DNA from: Adineta vaga
Taxonomy: Eukaryota > Rotifera
DNA: 64,000 nucleotides
Assembly (NCBI GenBank): GCA_021613535.1
Contig: CP075493.1
Coordinates: forward strand, 6,696,001-6,760,000
Reading direction: 5' to 3'
Below the pieces are notes generated by a model, which saw only the letters and a list, made by a program, of their open reading frames with translations, was not told the DNA's origin and made no database searches. Both the position numbers and the translations under genes were made by a program. Positions 42,228 through 53,928 of this stretch are shown here, piece after piece. The stretch's first letter is position 1, and every line of letters starts with the position of its first letter.

Positions 42228-44430
42228 TTAATCACAGACAAATGGATGATTAGAAAGATCTGTTGCGGTTGGTCGTCCTTGATAATCTTTTGTTAAACAT
42301 GCTTGAATAAATTCTCGAGCAAATTTCGAAACATTTTTGGGTAATTCGTATCTAAAGATAAACGATTACATAAGTTAAGATAAGAATGTAGATAGAATTT
42401 TTATTCTTAATTTACTCAGGCTTCTCGGATGTAACGATTTGAAAAATAGCAGCAATTGGTTGAAGATGTTGCCATGGTGGACCGGTTGTTAACACTAGAA
42501 ATTGTACATAAAAGAAAACTAATCCAAACCGAGTTGCTATTCTTACTTTCAATTATAGTGCAACCAAGGCTCCTTAAATATGAAAACAATAAGATAACGA
42601 ATTGCTTTGTCTTCTACGAATATCTTACCAAATATCTGCCTTGCGACCAAAAATATTTCCTTGAATTATTTCTGGTGCTGTCCAATGTGCCGTACCTTAA
42701 AATGAGATAAAATTTTCATAGATTTCATTGAAAAACTTCAAGAATGAGAATCTTATAAAAGTTAGAAACGAAATCTATTGAAACAATGTTCTTTTCTAAT
42801 TATATCTTACCAATAGTACCAGAATTTGCTTGATTATTATTGGTTATAGCAATTAAACGTTTTGATGTACCAAAATCACTTAGTTTGATATTACCTGAGA
42901 TATCTCGTAGAATATTCGCACCTAAAATTCAAAATCATATACATGATTCTTTGAGAAAATTTCAATAAATCTTCATTACATTTGATATCACGATGTATAT
43001 AACGATTTTCATGTAAATAAATAAGACCATTCAATATCTGTTTCGTATATTTTTTCGTTAATTGTTCTGTCAATGCACCATAATTTAATATTTGTTCTCG
43101 AACAGATCCACCGGCCATGTATTCCATGAATATTTGTAAATAATCATCTGTTTCTTCAACACCATAATATCGAACAATACGTTCATGATCCAGTTGTTTA
43201 TAGATATTGATTTCACCTTCGAGAAATTTCACTTCCTAAAATTGATTATTAAACAAACGACTTGAGATAGAGTTTTTTTTATTCAATTTCAATTTACTCG
43301 TGTGGTCTCAGAGTTAATACCCCGAATAGGTATTTGTTTAATTGCTAATTCACTACCAGTATCCACATCATAGCAAAGAAAAACTTTTCCAAAAGCACCT
43401 GTAAAACAAATGAAATGTTTTGCATCGATCACAATAGAAACTTTCCTATACCTTGTCCTAATTGGCGACCAAGTTTCCAATTGGAAGGTGTATGTGGAAC
43501 TAAAATGAAAATGAGTAAGAAATTTTGTTTTCGTGAATAAGTTTTTTTTTAAATACTTTTATCTACAAGAGTAGTACAAGAACATGATAATTGTGATGAA
43601 TAACTACTTCCACTAACATTGGATGATGATGATGTACGTTTAGTATTTGACATAGCTTAAATACAGAAATGAAAATGAATAATTCATCGATGAAAAGATA
43701 AACGATTTACTTCGTAAACGACGTTTAGAATCTTGTTCACTTCCACTCGATTCTCGACTAGTAATCGATGATCCACCACTTGAATATATATCATCAAACT
43801 ATTGGAAATATGAATATATTAAATATTTAATTTTCAAATAAACTAACTGATTCCGGAATAAAAACACCTCCATCATGTGATGTTGTTGATTTCCGGGATG
43901 TGCCCACTTTGAGATGTCGTTTCTGTGGTACAATAGTACCTGGTGGTGGTGATTCAACATCTCTAGTTTGTCCATCATCTAAGATGGTTCCTAAATCTTT
44001 ACTGTGATTTGTTGGCATTTTGGAAGAATTTGTCTTTGTTGTTTTTTTATGTAAGAAAAATGTAAGTTTATTCAATCCATTTACTTCAGCTATGGCACGC
44101 AAATTTTTCAAATCTGCATCGTTTGTGATTGGTAAACGAAGTGCGTCATCTTGCGAAAATAAACAAAGAATATGATTAAGCTCGATTAGAACACGATTGC
44201 CATATAAATCCTCGATAGATTTAAGTAAGTCTGAATAAGTAAATGACTTTGATAAACAACATGCTCGTACTTGACCATCAAGTTCGAATTTCACTGTCTA
44301 TAAATAAAATTAAAGTATTAAACAAACAAATCATTGAATAAACTTTGACTTGTGTAGCCAGGTCTTGCCGATGAATTGCTTGTTTCAAATTCAATTCAAT
44401 CTTTGTTAGCACATCTGCTTGTTTTGCCAT
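42228..44430 (-). CDS. MAP3K3: MAP kinase kinase kinase 2/3 (MEKK2/3) with PB1 domain
   Basis: It phosphorylates MAP2Ks (MEK5, MKK4/7 routes in vertebrates). From ATG 44430 a short helix is followed by a PB1 domain ([40 protein letters not shown]). A Ser/Pro-rich linker leads to the kinase: Gly loop [19 protein letters not shown] lysine, [34 protein letters not shown], catalytic [44 protein letters not shown] and [14 protein letters not shown]. Catalytic Lys, HRD, DFG and APE are present. In the usual family signature the APE segment reads GTPYWMSPEVI; here it is [11 protein letters not shown]. The PB1 plus STE11-type kinase architecture identifies MEKK2/3. About nine short introns. Confidence 0.92.
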
Positions 44431-45641
44431 GATCGAATTCAACGTACGATCATAATCTATGAAATCAAATTGATAGAATATATTTTCCGTATGTAAATTT
44501 CATTTCAAAGTCGATGCATATACGATACGAATAACGGAAAAAAACAGGTTAAATTATGCTGAAGTTGTTTCGATCATCCTATTTGGTAGTCAATCACTTG
44601 AAGAGAAAAAATAAAGGAAAAAACAACAAGAGTTCGTTAATCAATATGACTAACAAACATTATTTCATTGAGAAATAAAAGAAAAATATGAATTTTTACA
44701 CAGTGAAATGTCGTTCTACCGGTCGACAGTTTACAAAAACACACACATGTGAGACAATAGAACGCGAAAAGAAAATAAAAACGATTATGTTTTTTTCAAA
44801 TTTTCTTTTCATGTACTTCGCATTTTCGCAGTTGATAATCTAAAGAACAAAGCTCAGTCTATTGTTATTGAAGTGTTACTGGATTGAAGATTAAAGATGA
44901 AATTATTCTCTAAAATGGATTTTCCAGTGATGTACTTAAGCATGTTTTTTCAACTTGAACAAAAAATGAATTTTTTTCTATGCAATTCATAGTTAATTAT
45001 AGACTAACTTGCATAACGGTGAGATATTCCATCGTTTAGATGTGCGTAATAAACAAGTCTAAACAAAACAGTTCTGATATGTAGAGGTAAAAGGAATAAA
45101 TTGTTATATTAAATAGGTTATTGTTTCGTCGACACCTGCACGATCAATCTGACCTAGTTAAGTTCTTTATACCACACATGTGTTAAAAGGTTTGAGAACC
45201 GAAATCATATTCAAATTTAACCATTTCATATATTAAAGTTAATATATTTCGTTATTTTTTTTGTATGTTCGTAAAAACATATGATATAAAAAATAAAGAC
45301 ACAAGGGTGTCAACTGGTCCCATCATATACATAACAATGTAGATTTTAGTCTGAGTATGACAGGTTTTCTGCATTTTCAGTCCAATCGACTGGTGAATAA
45401 AACGATTTGTTTTCAAAATGAAGAAATGTACTATGAATGTATCAGAGATCTCAGGATCAGTAGATGATTAGATTGGTATGTGCCGGCATATCAACAACCA
45501 CCTTCGATAGTTACACAAATACTTATCCTCAGAGATAAAGATTTATCATTTTTGTGAAATCTATGTGCTTTATTAGAATGAGAAAAAACTACGTACAGAA
45601 AAGAAAAGTAAAGTCTATTTGATAATTAGCTGGTCTTTCAT
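44431..45641. other. Intergenic, about 1.2 kb, no gene seen
   Basis: This is the upstream region of MAP3K and 3' flank of the membrane-protein gene. It is AT-rich; TGATATAAAAAATAAAG near 45279-45297 could contribute to 3' processing. No coding exon was recognised. Confidence 0.45.
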
Positions 45642-47260
45642 TTAGAGAAAATCATCATCTGTAAGTAATTCCTTTCGGCTAAGATTTTGTCGAAGACCAC
45701 GTTTGGTTTCATTTTCTTCTTGAACTGTTTGAATATGAATTTGAGGTGCAGCTGCTGGATTTCGTGGTGGACGTGGTCGCGTTTCAGATGTTTCATCACG
45801 TGCTGTAGTACGTGCACTTCGATAATCATCACTTCGACGACGATTTACATAACTTTCACTTTTACGGCGGAGATATGCTGATAATCTTGGGATTGGATTA
45901 GGAACTAGAAGAGTATCACCACTACTCTGATTACCCGTAGCGGCATCGGTCGTTGTAGCAGCTGGATATTTTCGTGAGCCAACAATTGATGTACGTTTTG
46001 GTGGTGGTGGTGGATCATCTTTTTTTCGTTGTTCTAAATAAATTAATTCGCAAGTAAAGATCATACATATTCATATTTAATCTTACTTTCAAGAGCAATC
46101 TTCGCATATTTTTCTTCAACTAATTTATTCCAACGATCTTCCAATAGATTGTGTGGGATTTGTTGTTTCAAATTACGTATAATACGTTTCGTCATGAAGA
46201 AATCAATACAAAATAAAGCATTAAAACACATAAATATACCCATAATTGTTCCAAATAATGCTGCGAGAACAACAGCTGCACGATAATCATTATATGTTAT
46301 ACCATGGAAACAAGTTTCTTCATCGGGTAAAATTGTTTTTGTATTTGGATTCGAAATATGTAAAGCAACAATTGGTGTACCAACAAGTACCGAGCGAGGT
46401 GTTTCAGTTCCATTTGCTATTATTAAAAGAGTACTATCATTTCCATTTGATGCACTTCCAGATGCAAAATATAAACCACGATCAATAACAAAATGAAGAT
46501 TAGTATAAGTTCCAAGTATATTTAGAGGATTTAATGCTGTTGGACATCCATTTGCATCAAAAGCAACTCGATAGATACCACTTTGTTCGGCAAGTACATA
46601 AATATAAGTATCCGTTAAGACATAATCAACTTCTATCGAACGAAGTTCATTCCCATTTGCTATACTTCCACAACATTCAAAATTAGCATTATCAAAATTT
46701 TGACAAGCATATACTTTCGTATCAGTTATAAGAAATAGTTTATTTAAACTATTCACATAGGCTATAGAACGAATTGTATCGGTAATATTGGATGGTGGTG
46801 TTATTGTTGTTTCCATTAAACCACTCATAGATAATAACGTCGTTATACCAAGATCATCCGTAAGAAAAACACGTCGATTAACAACATCCGAAGTGAATGA
46901 ATACAATGCATTAATATTTGATGTATTAAAACTAATTGGTAATTGATAGACAGTCGAATCTAATTGTTCAAGTGATAATAATTGACATACATAAACTGTA
47001 TTGTTATTTGTTGCATTAGTAAATAGAATATACAGATTACGAAGTGATGGATCATAAACTGTATTGATAATAGCCATATTCGTACTAGCTGTATAAATAA
47101 TATTTAGTTTATCTGTTCCGCCATATTCAGTGGGTTTCATGACGATAATTTTATTTATTGTTGAAATAATTACTGAACCAATTGGAATCGGATTATATGC
47201 ACCATGACTACATGTGAATAATGTGAGAAAAATGAACAGTGATGTCCAATACATTAGCAT
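45642..47260 (-). CDS. Unrecognised type I membrane protein with propeller-like ectodomain
   Basis: ATG 47260 starts a signal peptide (YWTSLFIFLTLFTCSHGA). An extracellular part of about 310 residues follows with recurring strand units of the NHL/LDL-receptor-propeller kind (RNLYILFTNATNNN; NRRVFLTDDLG; LNKLFLITDTKVYAC; DTYIYVLAEQSGIYRVAFD; RGLYFASGSASNG) and several N-glycosylation sites. Then one membrane helix (AAVVLAALFGTIMGIFMCFN), a basic juxtamembrane stretch, and a cytoplasmic tail encoded partly by a second exon beyond one 47-bp intron. The tail has DDPPPPPKRTS, many Arg/Ser and an acidic end (LTDDDFL). It could be a receptor or adhesion protein with SH3-binding tail. I know no family for it; it may be lineage-specific. 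Confidence is high that it is a gene, low for any role. Confidence 0.7.
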
Positions 47261-47853
47261 TTGCCTCTAACCAACGTTATGTTTTCGATTATTTGTGTAT
47301 ACTTTATTTTGTTTTTCTCTGATGATATGCATATACATTATATTGCTTGAGTGGTTACGCTTCATTGCTTTGTTACTTTTCTTTTTTATATTTTTTTTAT
47401 GTCGTTAATAATTATTGCTTATATTGCTACCAGGTAAACTCACGTGGCTACGACGCACACATAAAGAGAAAATGAAGAGAAGAGATATATTATTGGATTA
47501 AATGTAAATAATGATGATAGATACTTATCGAGAAAAAAAAGAAAAAAGAAAGAATCTATCAATGTTATGAAATTAAAACTAAAATTATCATGACTCAGTT
47601 TTTAATGAGTATATGCATCGATATGAGTAGATCACCAAACGTTTGTAGATGTATTTGTAAAATTCTTCTGAATAATTTTTTGTTTTATCTATTGAATATT
47701 GATACGCAATTTTATTTGTTTCGGTCAAATATCGTTGTAAATAGTTATGTAAGTATATAATAAAATAAAGACAATTCCTGAGTATTACAAAACTGGGAAA
47801 TAGAATATACAAGGTAGAAACAGAGATACAAAAGATTTCTTTCTAAACTAAAA
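47261..47853. other. Intergenic, no gene seen
   Basis: This spacer lies between two minus-strand genes. The open frame at 47588-47812 is Tyr/Ile/Leu-rich with no relatives recognised, and is taken as noise. Confidence 0.45.
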
Positions 47854-50598
47854 TTATATCAAATGAGTTAACGTTGTTGTTGTACTGTCAGCATCTTTTC
47901 GTGTACATGTTACTGCTGTTGCTGTACCAGTTGATGATGTAATTGCTTGACTAGGATCATTATTATTATTATTATTGTTGTTATTACTGTTTTGATTAGT
48001 CGTCAAACGGACTGAAGCTGAATTTTGCTGTCGTACATTTTGTATAAAATCCTAGAATAACAAATAATATTTATCTAGATTAATGCATTTCTTACATCAT
48101 AAAATCTCCAATATATATATATATATCTAAACACCTACCGGTCTATTTATTCTTCTCTATTGCATCAATGAACAATCTACTTGACCATGTCTGTAGAGCA
48201 TATATGATTTCATCGTTCAATTTATTTTCCTGCTGTGAACTATTTACATAAGACCATATTCTCCTTGACCTGATCTTTTCGAAAGAGACTAATGACTAAA
48301 TCTATCTAACCTATACGTGTTGACAACTTTTGCATGTGTCTATGCTCGAGTTCATTTGTATATTGATGATGAGTTGACCGGCTGTGACTGACATATATTG
48401 GTAGAAGTCCTCGATAGTAAGGACAAATACATATTTATCGATTACTACTCATCACGATTGTCATGGACACAAGACATGTCATTGATTGATTTTTAACTTA
48501 CCGATGAGAGTGCATCACCATGTGCGCGTCTGATATGATAGAAATAACGAAATCGATTACTTTCATCTGGAATAATGTGTTCACGAAGTGTATCTTGATT
48601 ATAATGACGTCGAATTCGTTTTAAATTTGCCGTTTTATAATGTTTTTTGCCTGCACTAATTGCTAAAATAGAGAACAATAGATATGATTCTTTCTCTTCT
48701 CCTATCTATTCATGCATATGTATAAAAAATAAATGAACAAAAGGCTTGTCTATATGCATTACTGTTAATATTCATAAACTATTCCATTAGGATTTTTTCT
48801 CTTATACAAATTAACCGTATAATATGTAGATGAGTAGAAACAAAAAAGGTTTAGTTCTTAATTAGAAATGTCTCGACATTTTTTATTTATTAATTTGTAT
48901 CCTTTTATATATAAATCAATAGATAATTAATTAATTAAATGAATTCAGTCTTTTGGATAATTTCAATAGTAATTTCAACTTCAAGGTTTCTCTTTACTTA
49001 AGATAATGAATATTATCTGTATTTGACGTGCTTCAGTCGACTTATGATAAGCGTACGTGCATATCCGCTTGTGAGAGTTCAAGGTTAATCTATTTAGGAT
49101 AACACAAGATTCTCTAGAGAAATTTTTCTATTGATTAAAACTATGCTCAATTGAAGTTTTTTTCTTTTTTTTCGTAGACTAAATAAATAGAAAAAAAAAG
49201 AAGCAAACAGAATATTTCATTTAATTGATCAATAAGGACACGTCTCGTGCCACATTTTTCAAGTGTTCGGTCTCATAAAAAAAAAGATGTGAATGTGAGA
49301 ATAGACATGCAATCAGTAACTTTCAAGTCGATCGACACATGTGATGAAGCCAACAATAAATGTTGCATGTCAAATAGCAAATGAAAAGATACGGAATAAT
49401 AAATAAAGAAAAAGTCAATAGATATGTCTAGAGAGTCGTCTTTCTCCGTTCATAAATTACAAATATTTGTTAATAGATCAAATCACATCAATTTTCCTTG
49501 AGGAAAACGAAGAAGAATTTTCCTCTTTACGATTTCTAATTAAACACAAGATAATAAAATCAGCTAGGTTTTACGTATATATTGTATTTGAAGAATGTCT
49601 CAATGGTTACTTCCGTTAGTCTCTTGTCAGAAGAGAATGATCTTTATTGAGTTCATTATTTGTCTTTTTCATTTCCTTAATTAAAGTTTCTCAAGGGAAA
49701 ACGGCAAAGAGAACGAAGCTAATTCTATATCTTACACGATATGAGAGTTTTATCGTCTAGTTTTCGTCAATCTCCTTTCTCATACCTCTTTGCCATGAAT
49801 CACGATGATCATAATTTCTTCCTGTACATGTAAATTGAATAACAATGCCAAAACACAATATAATCGGTAATATCAATGCAATTAACCAATGTCGAAGACA
49901 TAATGTTGATGTTGATTCAAATAGTAAACGTTTATGAATAAAATGAAATAAAACAGATGATTGAAGAAAATAATCTAACACAAGTATTTGACATACACCA
50001 GCGAAACATGATGATGTTATTATAATCATTGTCTTTTGAAAACGTAATGTTATAATCGCGCAAATTAAACCTAATAATAAAATTAAACCAATTGGTAACC
50101 AAAATGATGTCGAGACACCATTAGCACGATTTTTCATATCTAATGATATAAATGTTGTAATTGAAAGTATTAAACCAAAACAAAATCCATTGATGAACAA
50201 TCCAACATATTGTAAAAGTGCACCAATTAAACCGAATAGAGTTGCAATTGAACACGAAACACCTAATAATTGGGATTCATTCATTGTTGGTTGTGTTGAT
50301 AAAATAATATACAAAAGTAAAGAACCTAAACCAAACGATGTTATAAACATGGTTAAACGCCACCAACGATAACCTAAACAGAAAGGGAAAACGAAATTTT
50401 TTTCTGTAAATATATTATCGAAATCCTTGTAGGAAAATAAAATTTACCAAGAAGTGCGTAGAATAATCCAATAAAAGCCAATGTAGCATATGCAATAAGC
50501 CAATGTAAATCATAATCAACGGGTAAATTCATATTACAATATTCGTCGATCATCGTTCGATTTGTTTGTAACCAAGATAAACTACTATTATGACGCAT
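47854..50598 (-). CDS. TMEM198: Transmembrane protein 198 homologue
   Basis: It is a multipass membrane protein; vertebrate TMEM198 is linked to Wnt/LRP6 signalling. Exon 1 (ATG 50598) has NNS/NRT glycosylation-type sites and a first membrane helix, and joins through YRWWRLTMFITSFGLGS to exon 2. Exon 2 has the remaining helices (LIGALLQYVGLFINGFCFG; TSFWLPIGLILLLGLICAII; RHWLIALILPIILCFGIVIQ). Exon 3 (48502-48662) and exon 4 (ending at 47854) encode the tail. Its segment RAHGDALSSDFIQNVRQQ aligns with the conserved NGDVLSPSYIQSFRDRQ of the vertebrate tail, which confirms that these distant exons belong here. Introns of 1123 bp (48663-49785) and 450 bp (48052-48501) are very long for this region. 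The C-terminus is Asn/Ser/Thr-rich. Confidence 0.88.
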
Positions 50599-51190
50599 AA
50601 TAGTCTAAAAAAATCATTCACAAAACCTATGTAATCTTTATAAATTTATTCGTAGATGATAGAAACGAAAGAAAGAACGAGAAAAAGGAGACATTCAATT
50701 AGACACATGTGCATATATATATATATACATGAAATATGTAGGTGTAGTTATGATAATTACGTACGATGCAAAGTTCAGCCTCGAGCATAAGAATAGCTCA
50801 CCAACATTCTTTTTTATCATTTACAAGGCCATTAGTACCTGTCTAGGATTTCTCATTTGGGAAACAGATCTATTTCTTCTTACGTTAGGTTTTTTTTCAC
50901 ACAGTCAAGGTTGAGCACCAAACAAGTACTTACTCTAATGAATTACAATGTGTACATGATTCTCTCTCGCTCGTTTTTTTTCTGAGTTCTATAGAAATAA
51001 ATAAGAATCAACGTTCTCCTTCTCTTTGCTTAGTTTCTTTCTTTTTTTTCTCTCTACATACATATCTATTCAGTTTCTCTTTCCTTTCATCTGATCAACT
51101 ATTGTGCAGAGTGTGCAAAATGTAAAGCAACCGAAGAGAAAAAGATTACTAAACCCAACTGCATTACAAACGTTTGATTACATCACACAT

Positions 51191-51224
<34 letters not shown>

Positions 51225-51618
51225 TCTTGCTTATGAGAACGACACAACGAAGGAGGAATAGAATGTATATGTATTGATCATGATGATGGACATTTCTATC
51301 TGCATAATCAAGTCGATTCTCCATTCTAGCAGTTCACTCAATTACCATAAACTCACAGCAGCAGAAACAATACAGTGACACATTTCTTCCGTCTACTCAT
51401 GTCGTACAACGGCAATAGTAGTCTGTCTATTTTTTTTCTCTCTCACTCTCTCAAAAGCAACGATCAAGAGAAAGAAATAGAGAGAAACGAGTCAGCGATG
51501 ATTGTGAACAAGAAAGAACGAAACAGCTGATGGATCAGTTGACCTCTTAGTTTTTTTTACTTTCTTGTATATACAAAGTTCACATTTTATTGATTAAAGA
51601 CACAAACAAAAAATTCAT
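50599..51618. other. Intergenic, about 1 kb, no gene seen
   Basis: This is the upstream region of TMEM198 and 3' flank of the RING gene. It contains pyrimidine-rich tracts, CT runs and a compound AC/AT microsatellite. The open frame at 50729-50914 is not supported. Confidence 0.45.
51190..51223. repeat. Compound AC/AT microsatellite
   Basis: A perfect AC tract runs directly into an AT tract. The alternating purine-pyrimidine sequence could adopt Z-DNA or cruciform forms. Confidence 0.9.
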
Positions 51619-52172
51619 TCATTCATTTTCTTGCCGCTGCTGCTGTTGTTCTTGTTGTTCATGATAAATTTGTGACAATTCATTTGTTTTCGCTTGTTGC
51701 TTTTTAACCATGTCGACTAACGAATCAGTACGAACATCCGATCGTAGACTATGAAAGAAAGAGTGATAGAACATAAAAAACATTTATATTCCCATCAAAT
51801 ATGTCTCGTGTACTTACTAACGTTTTGATTTAAGTACTTTTCGACATGTTGGACACACTTTGTTCTCAGATTTAAGCCAACGATGAATACAATCAGCACA
51901 AAAACGATGTAAACAAGTTGTTGTTACCATTGTTCGATTAAATAAATCAAGACATATAGGACACTAAAAACTCAAATAATCATTTGAAATCAATGGACAA
52001 TTCTTTCTTTCTTACTTACAGAAAGACTTTTTAGAACAGGATCAGCAGGAATACATTGTAGACGATCATCTTCAATTAATGTTTGTGGTTTTCGTTGTCG
52101 ATCATAATTATTTAATTCATAAAGAATATTTTCATTGGTTGTAAGAGTTTTTTTCGATATTTTTTGGCTCAT
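51619..52172 (-). CDS. Short RING-finger protein of the RING1/RNF2 (Polycomb) type
   Basis: It is likely an E3 ubiquitin ligase. Three exons from ATG 52172: an N-terminal segment ([31 protein letters not shown]), a complete C3HC4 RING ([20 protein letters not shown] then [10 protein letters not shown] and CPTCRK), and a tail with [20 protein letters not shown]. The order YEL, RING, SKRSLR.D...D.L matches RING1/RNF2, which mono-ubiquitinate histone H2A in PRC1. The protein is only about 145 residues and ends in a Gln/Glu-rich helix, so the C-terminal RAWUL domain that binds CBX/RYBP is missing. It may be a divergent paralogue or another RING protein with the same motif. Confidence 0.75.
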
Positions 52173-52732
52173 TACTTTAAAATCTGAAATTAATCATAAA
52201 TCTATTCATAACTATCATTACGATGTTACATTTTACAAAAAAATTCTAACATGACCTTAGAGATTGTTAATCTATTCGTCATTGTGATCTCTCATAGTTC
52301 ATACCATTTGTTCGCTTTCGTTAATATTCAAATCAATATTGTCTTCTTATTCAATATGACTTAAATCCTTTATGCTTTTATTCAATAGACAAGAATTGTA
52401 CACGATCAAATTTCATGAATCTTGAATAAAAGAGATCTCAAATTGTAATCAAGGATTCGCGTAAAGTTCTCTAAATTAAAACAAATCTATTTTTACTTTC
52501 ATTTTATTCATAATATATTCTACATTGTTATACAATTATACCTGAGATATCTAGTTTATCATCCGACACATATTGAACGTATTCAAACAAAAAAAAAAAT
52601 TGAGCGTTGGTAAAAGAAAAAAGAGAAGAAAACAACAGCAGCAGCAGCAACAAAATACATCAGAAAAAAAAGAAACAAAGTGATCAGAATTGTCTGGAAA
52701 AAAGAAATCTACATGAGACGAAGCTTTTTCTG
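52173..52732. other. Intergenic, no gene seen
   Basis: This spacer lies between the syndecan stop and the RING start, both minus strand. It has an A-rich run and a CAG/CAA cluster near 52633-52655 with no open frame of note. Confidence 0.45.
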
Positions 52733-53472
52733 TTAAGCATAAAATTCTTGAGGTGATTTCGAATATCCATAATGATTTGGATAGAGAAGACCTGTTGTAT
52801 ACGATGAATGTGCTCGTTGACGTTTATTAAAACGTTGTACAAGACAAATGAGAAGAATAACTGATGTTAAAATACCAATGGCTAAACCTGGAAAAGAAAG
52901 TTAGTCTTTTTTTTCTCTCATTATTCTGATAGACTTACCAGCAAGAATGCCAGCAGCAATAGGTGGACGTGTAAGAAAACTAAAAAATACACGAATAGGT
53001 TTTTGTTGTGGAACAACAGGTGCTGAACGAGTTGACGATAATGGAATACTAGATGTTTTAGTTGTTGCTTCATTATAATCAACACTATCTTCAAGATCAT
53101 CTTTATAATCTTCATCGAATTCATTCACATCTAATCCAATCATTTTTGTACTATTTTCAGTTTTCTTCTCAGGACGTTTTGTTGTAGACTCTTCGTCGTC
53201 GTTGTTACTCTTGAAGTACTACTACTTAAAGTACTTGCAGTTACTTTCGATAATTGTTCATCTTCATCATCATCGGCATATTCATCGAGATTAGCACCGT
53301 CACCACTACCTTCAACAGTTGATGTTATATCATGAAAATCATATTGATCAAAAGATAACGCTTGTTTCGGAAGTATAGCAGGCTTTAGAGATTGAATTGT
53401 TGTATTGTTTATTGTTGCTGATTGAGCAGTAATCAAGAAAAGAATCGATGTAACCAAGAGTGGAACGAACAT
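52733..53472 (-). CDS. SDC: Syndecan (heparan-sulfate proteoglycan), frame uncertain in ectodomain
   Basis: It is a cell-surface proteoglycan co-receptor. ATG 53472 starts a signal peptide (LLVTSILFLITAQSA). The ectodomain has an acidic glycosaminoglycan attachment site, STVEGSGDGANLDEYADDDE (Ser-Gly next to acids). It is followed by Thr/Ser-rich sequence, then DVNEFDEDYKDDLEDSVDYN, a membrane span (AIGILTSVILLICLV) and a cytoplasmic tail with basic RFNKRQRAHSSY (C1-like) and the terminal PDZ-binding EFYA that defines syndecans (C2). Between the first and second parts (about 53150-53220) the reading frame changes by one base: either a small indel, or a 57-bp intron with an unusual GTCTAC donor. 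Length is otherwise typical for a single invertebrate syndecan. Confidence 0.85.
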
Positions 53473-53928
53473 GATAAACTAAAATATGAACAGAAATGAT
53501 CAAAAAAATGTTGAGTTCATGTCATAGGTGAACAAAGAGTAAGAAGTCAAATGATAATAATCATGTGTGAGGAAAAAAATAAACAAATAGAGAATGGTTA
53601 TCGTCAAGCAATTAGCCATTGGTCATTGTTATCAAAATTATTGAATTTAACACTGATATGAAAGTAAAGAGAATAGGTTTCTACTTAAAAATGAAAAAAA
53701 AATCTTTATAATGGTCATTAGAATATTTTTTAAATGCATCTGGACACGAAAGATGTCGCTTTAGTTATAGACGAATTGTTCAGCTTATTGAACTTCTCTG
53801 AAGAGTTGTGATGAAGCAATCGATTATAAAATATTTATTACTACAAAGAATCGTCGTAATTACAAAAAAAAAGTTGATTATCGCATCAAAATACACAGTA
53901 AAAGCAAAAAATAAAATCATGACATTCT
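53473..53928. other. Intergenic, no gene seen
   Basis: This lies between the ACP7 stop and the syndecan start on the minus strand. It is AT-rich. The open frame at 53808-54020 is the antisense shadow of the last ACP7 exon plus flank. Confidence 0.45.

Noticed and set aside
51190-51223. AC/AT tract as a centromeric or origin element
   Set aside because: It is a simple short microsatellite; nothing else around it supports such a role.
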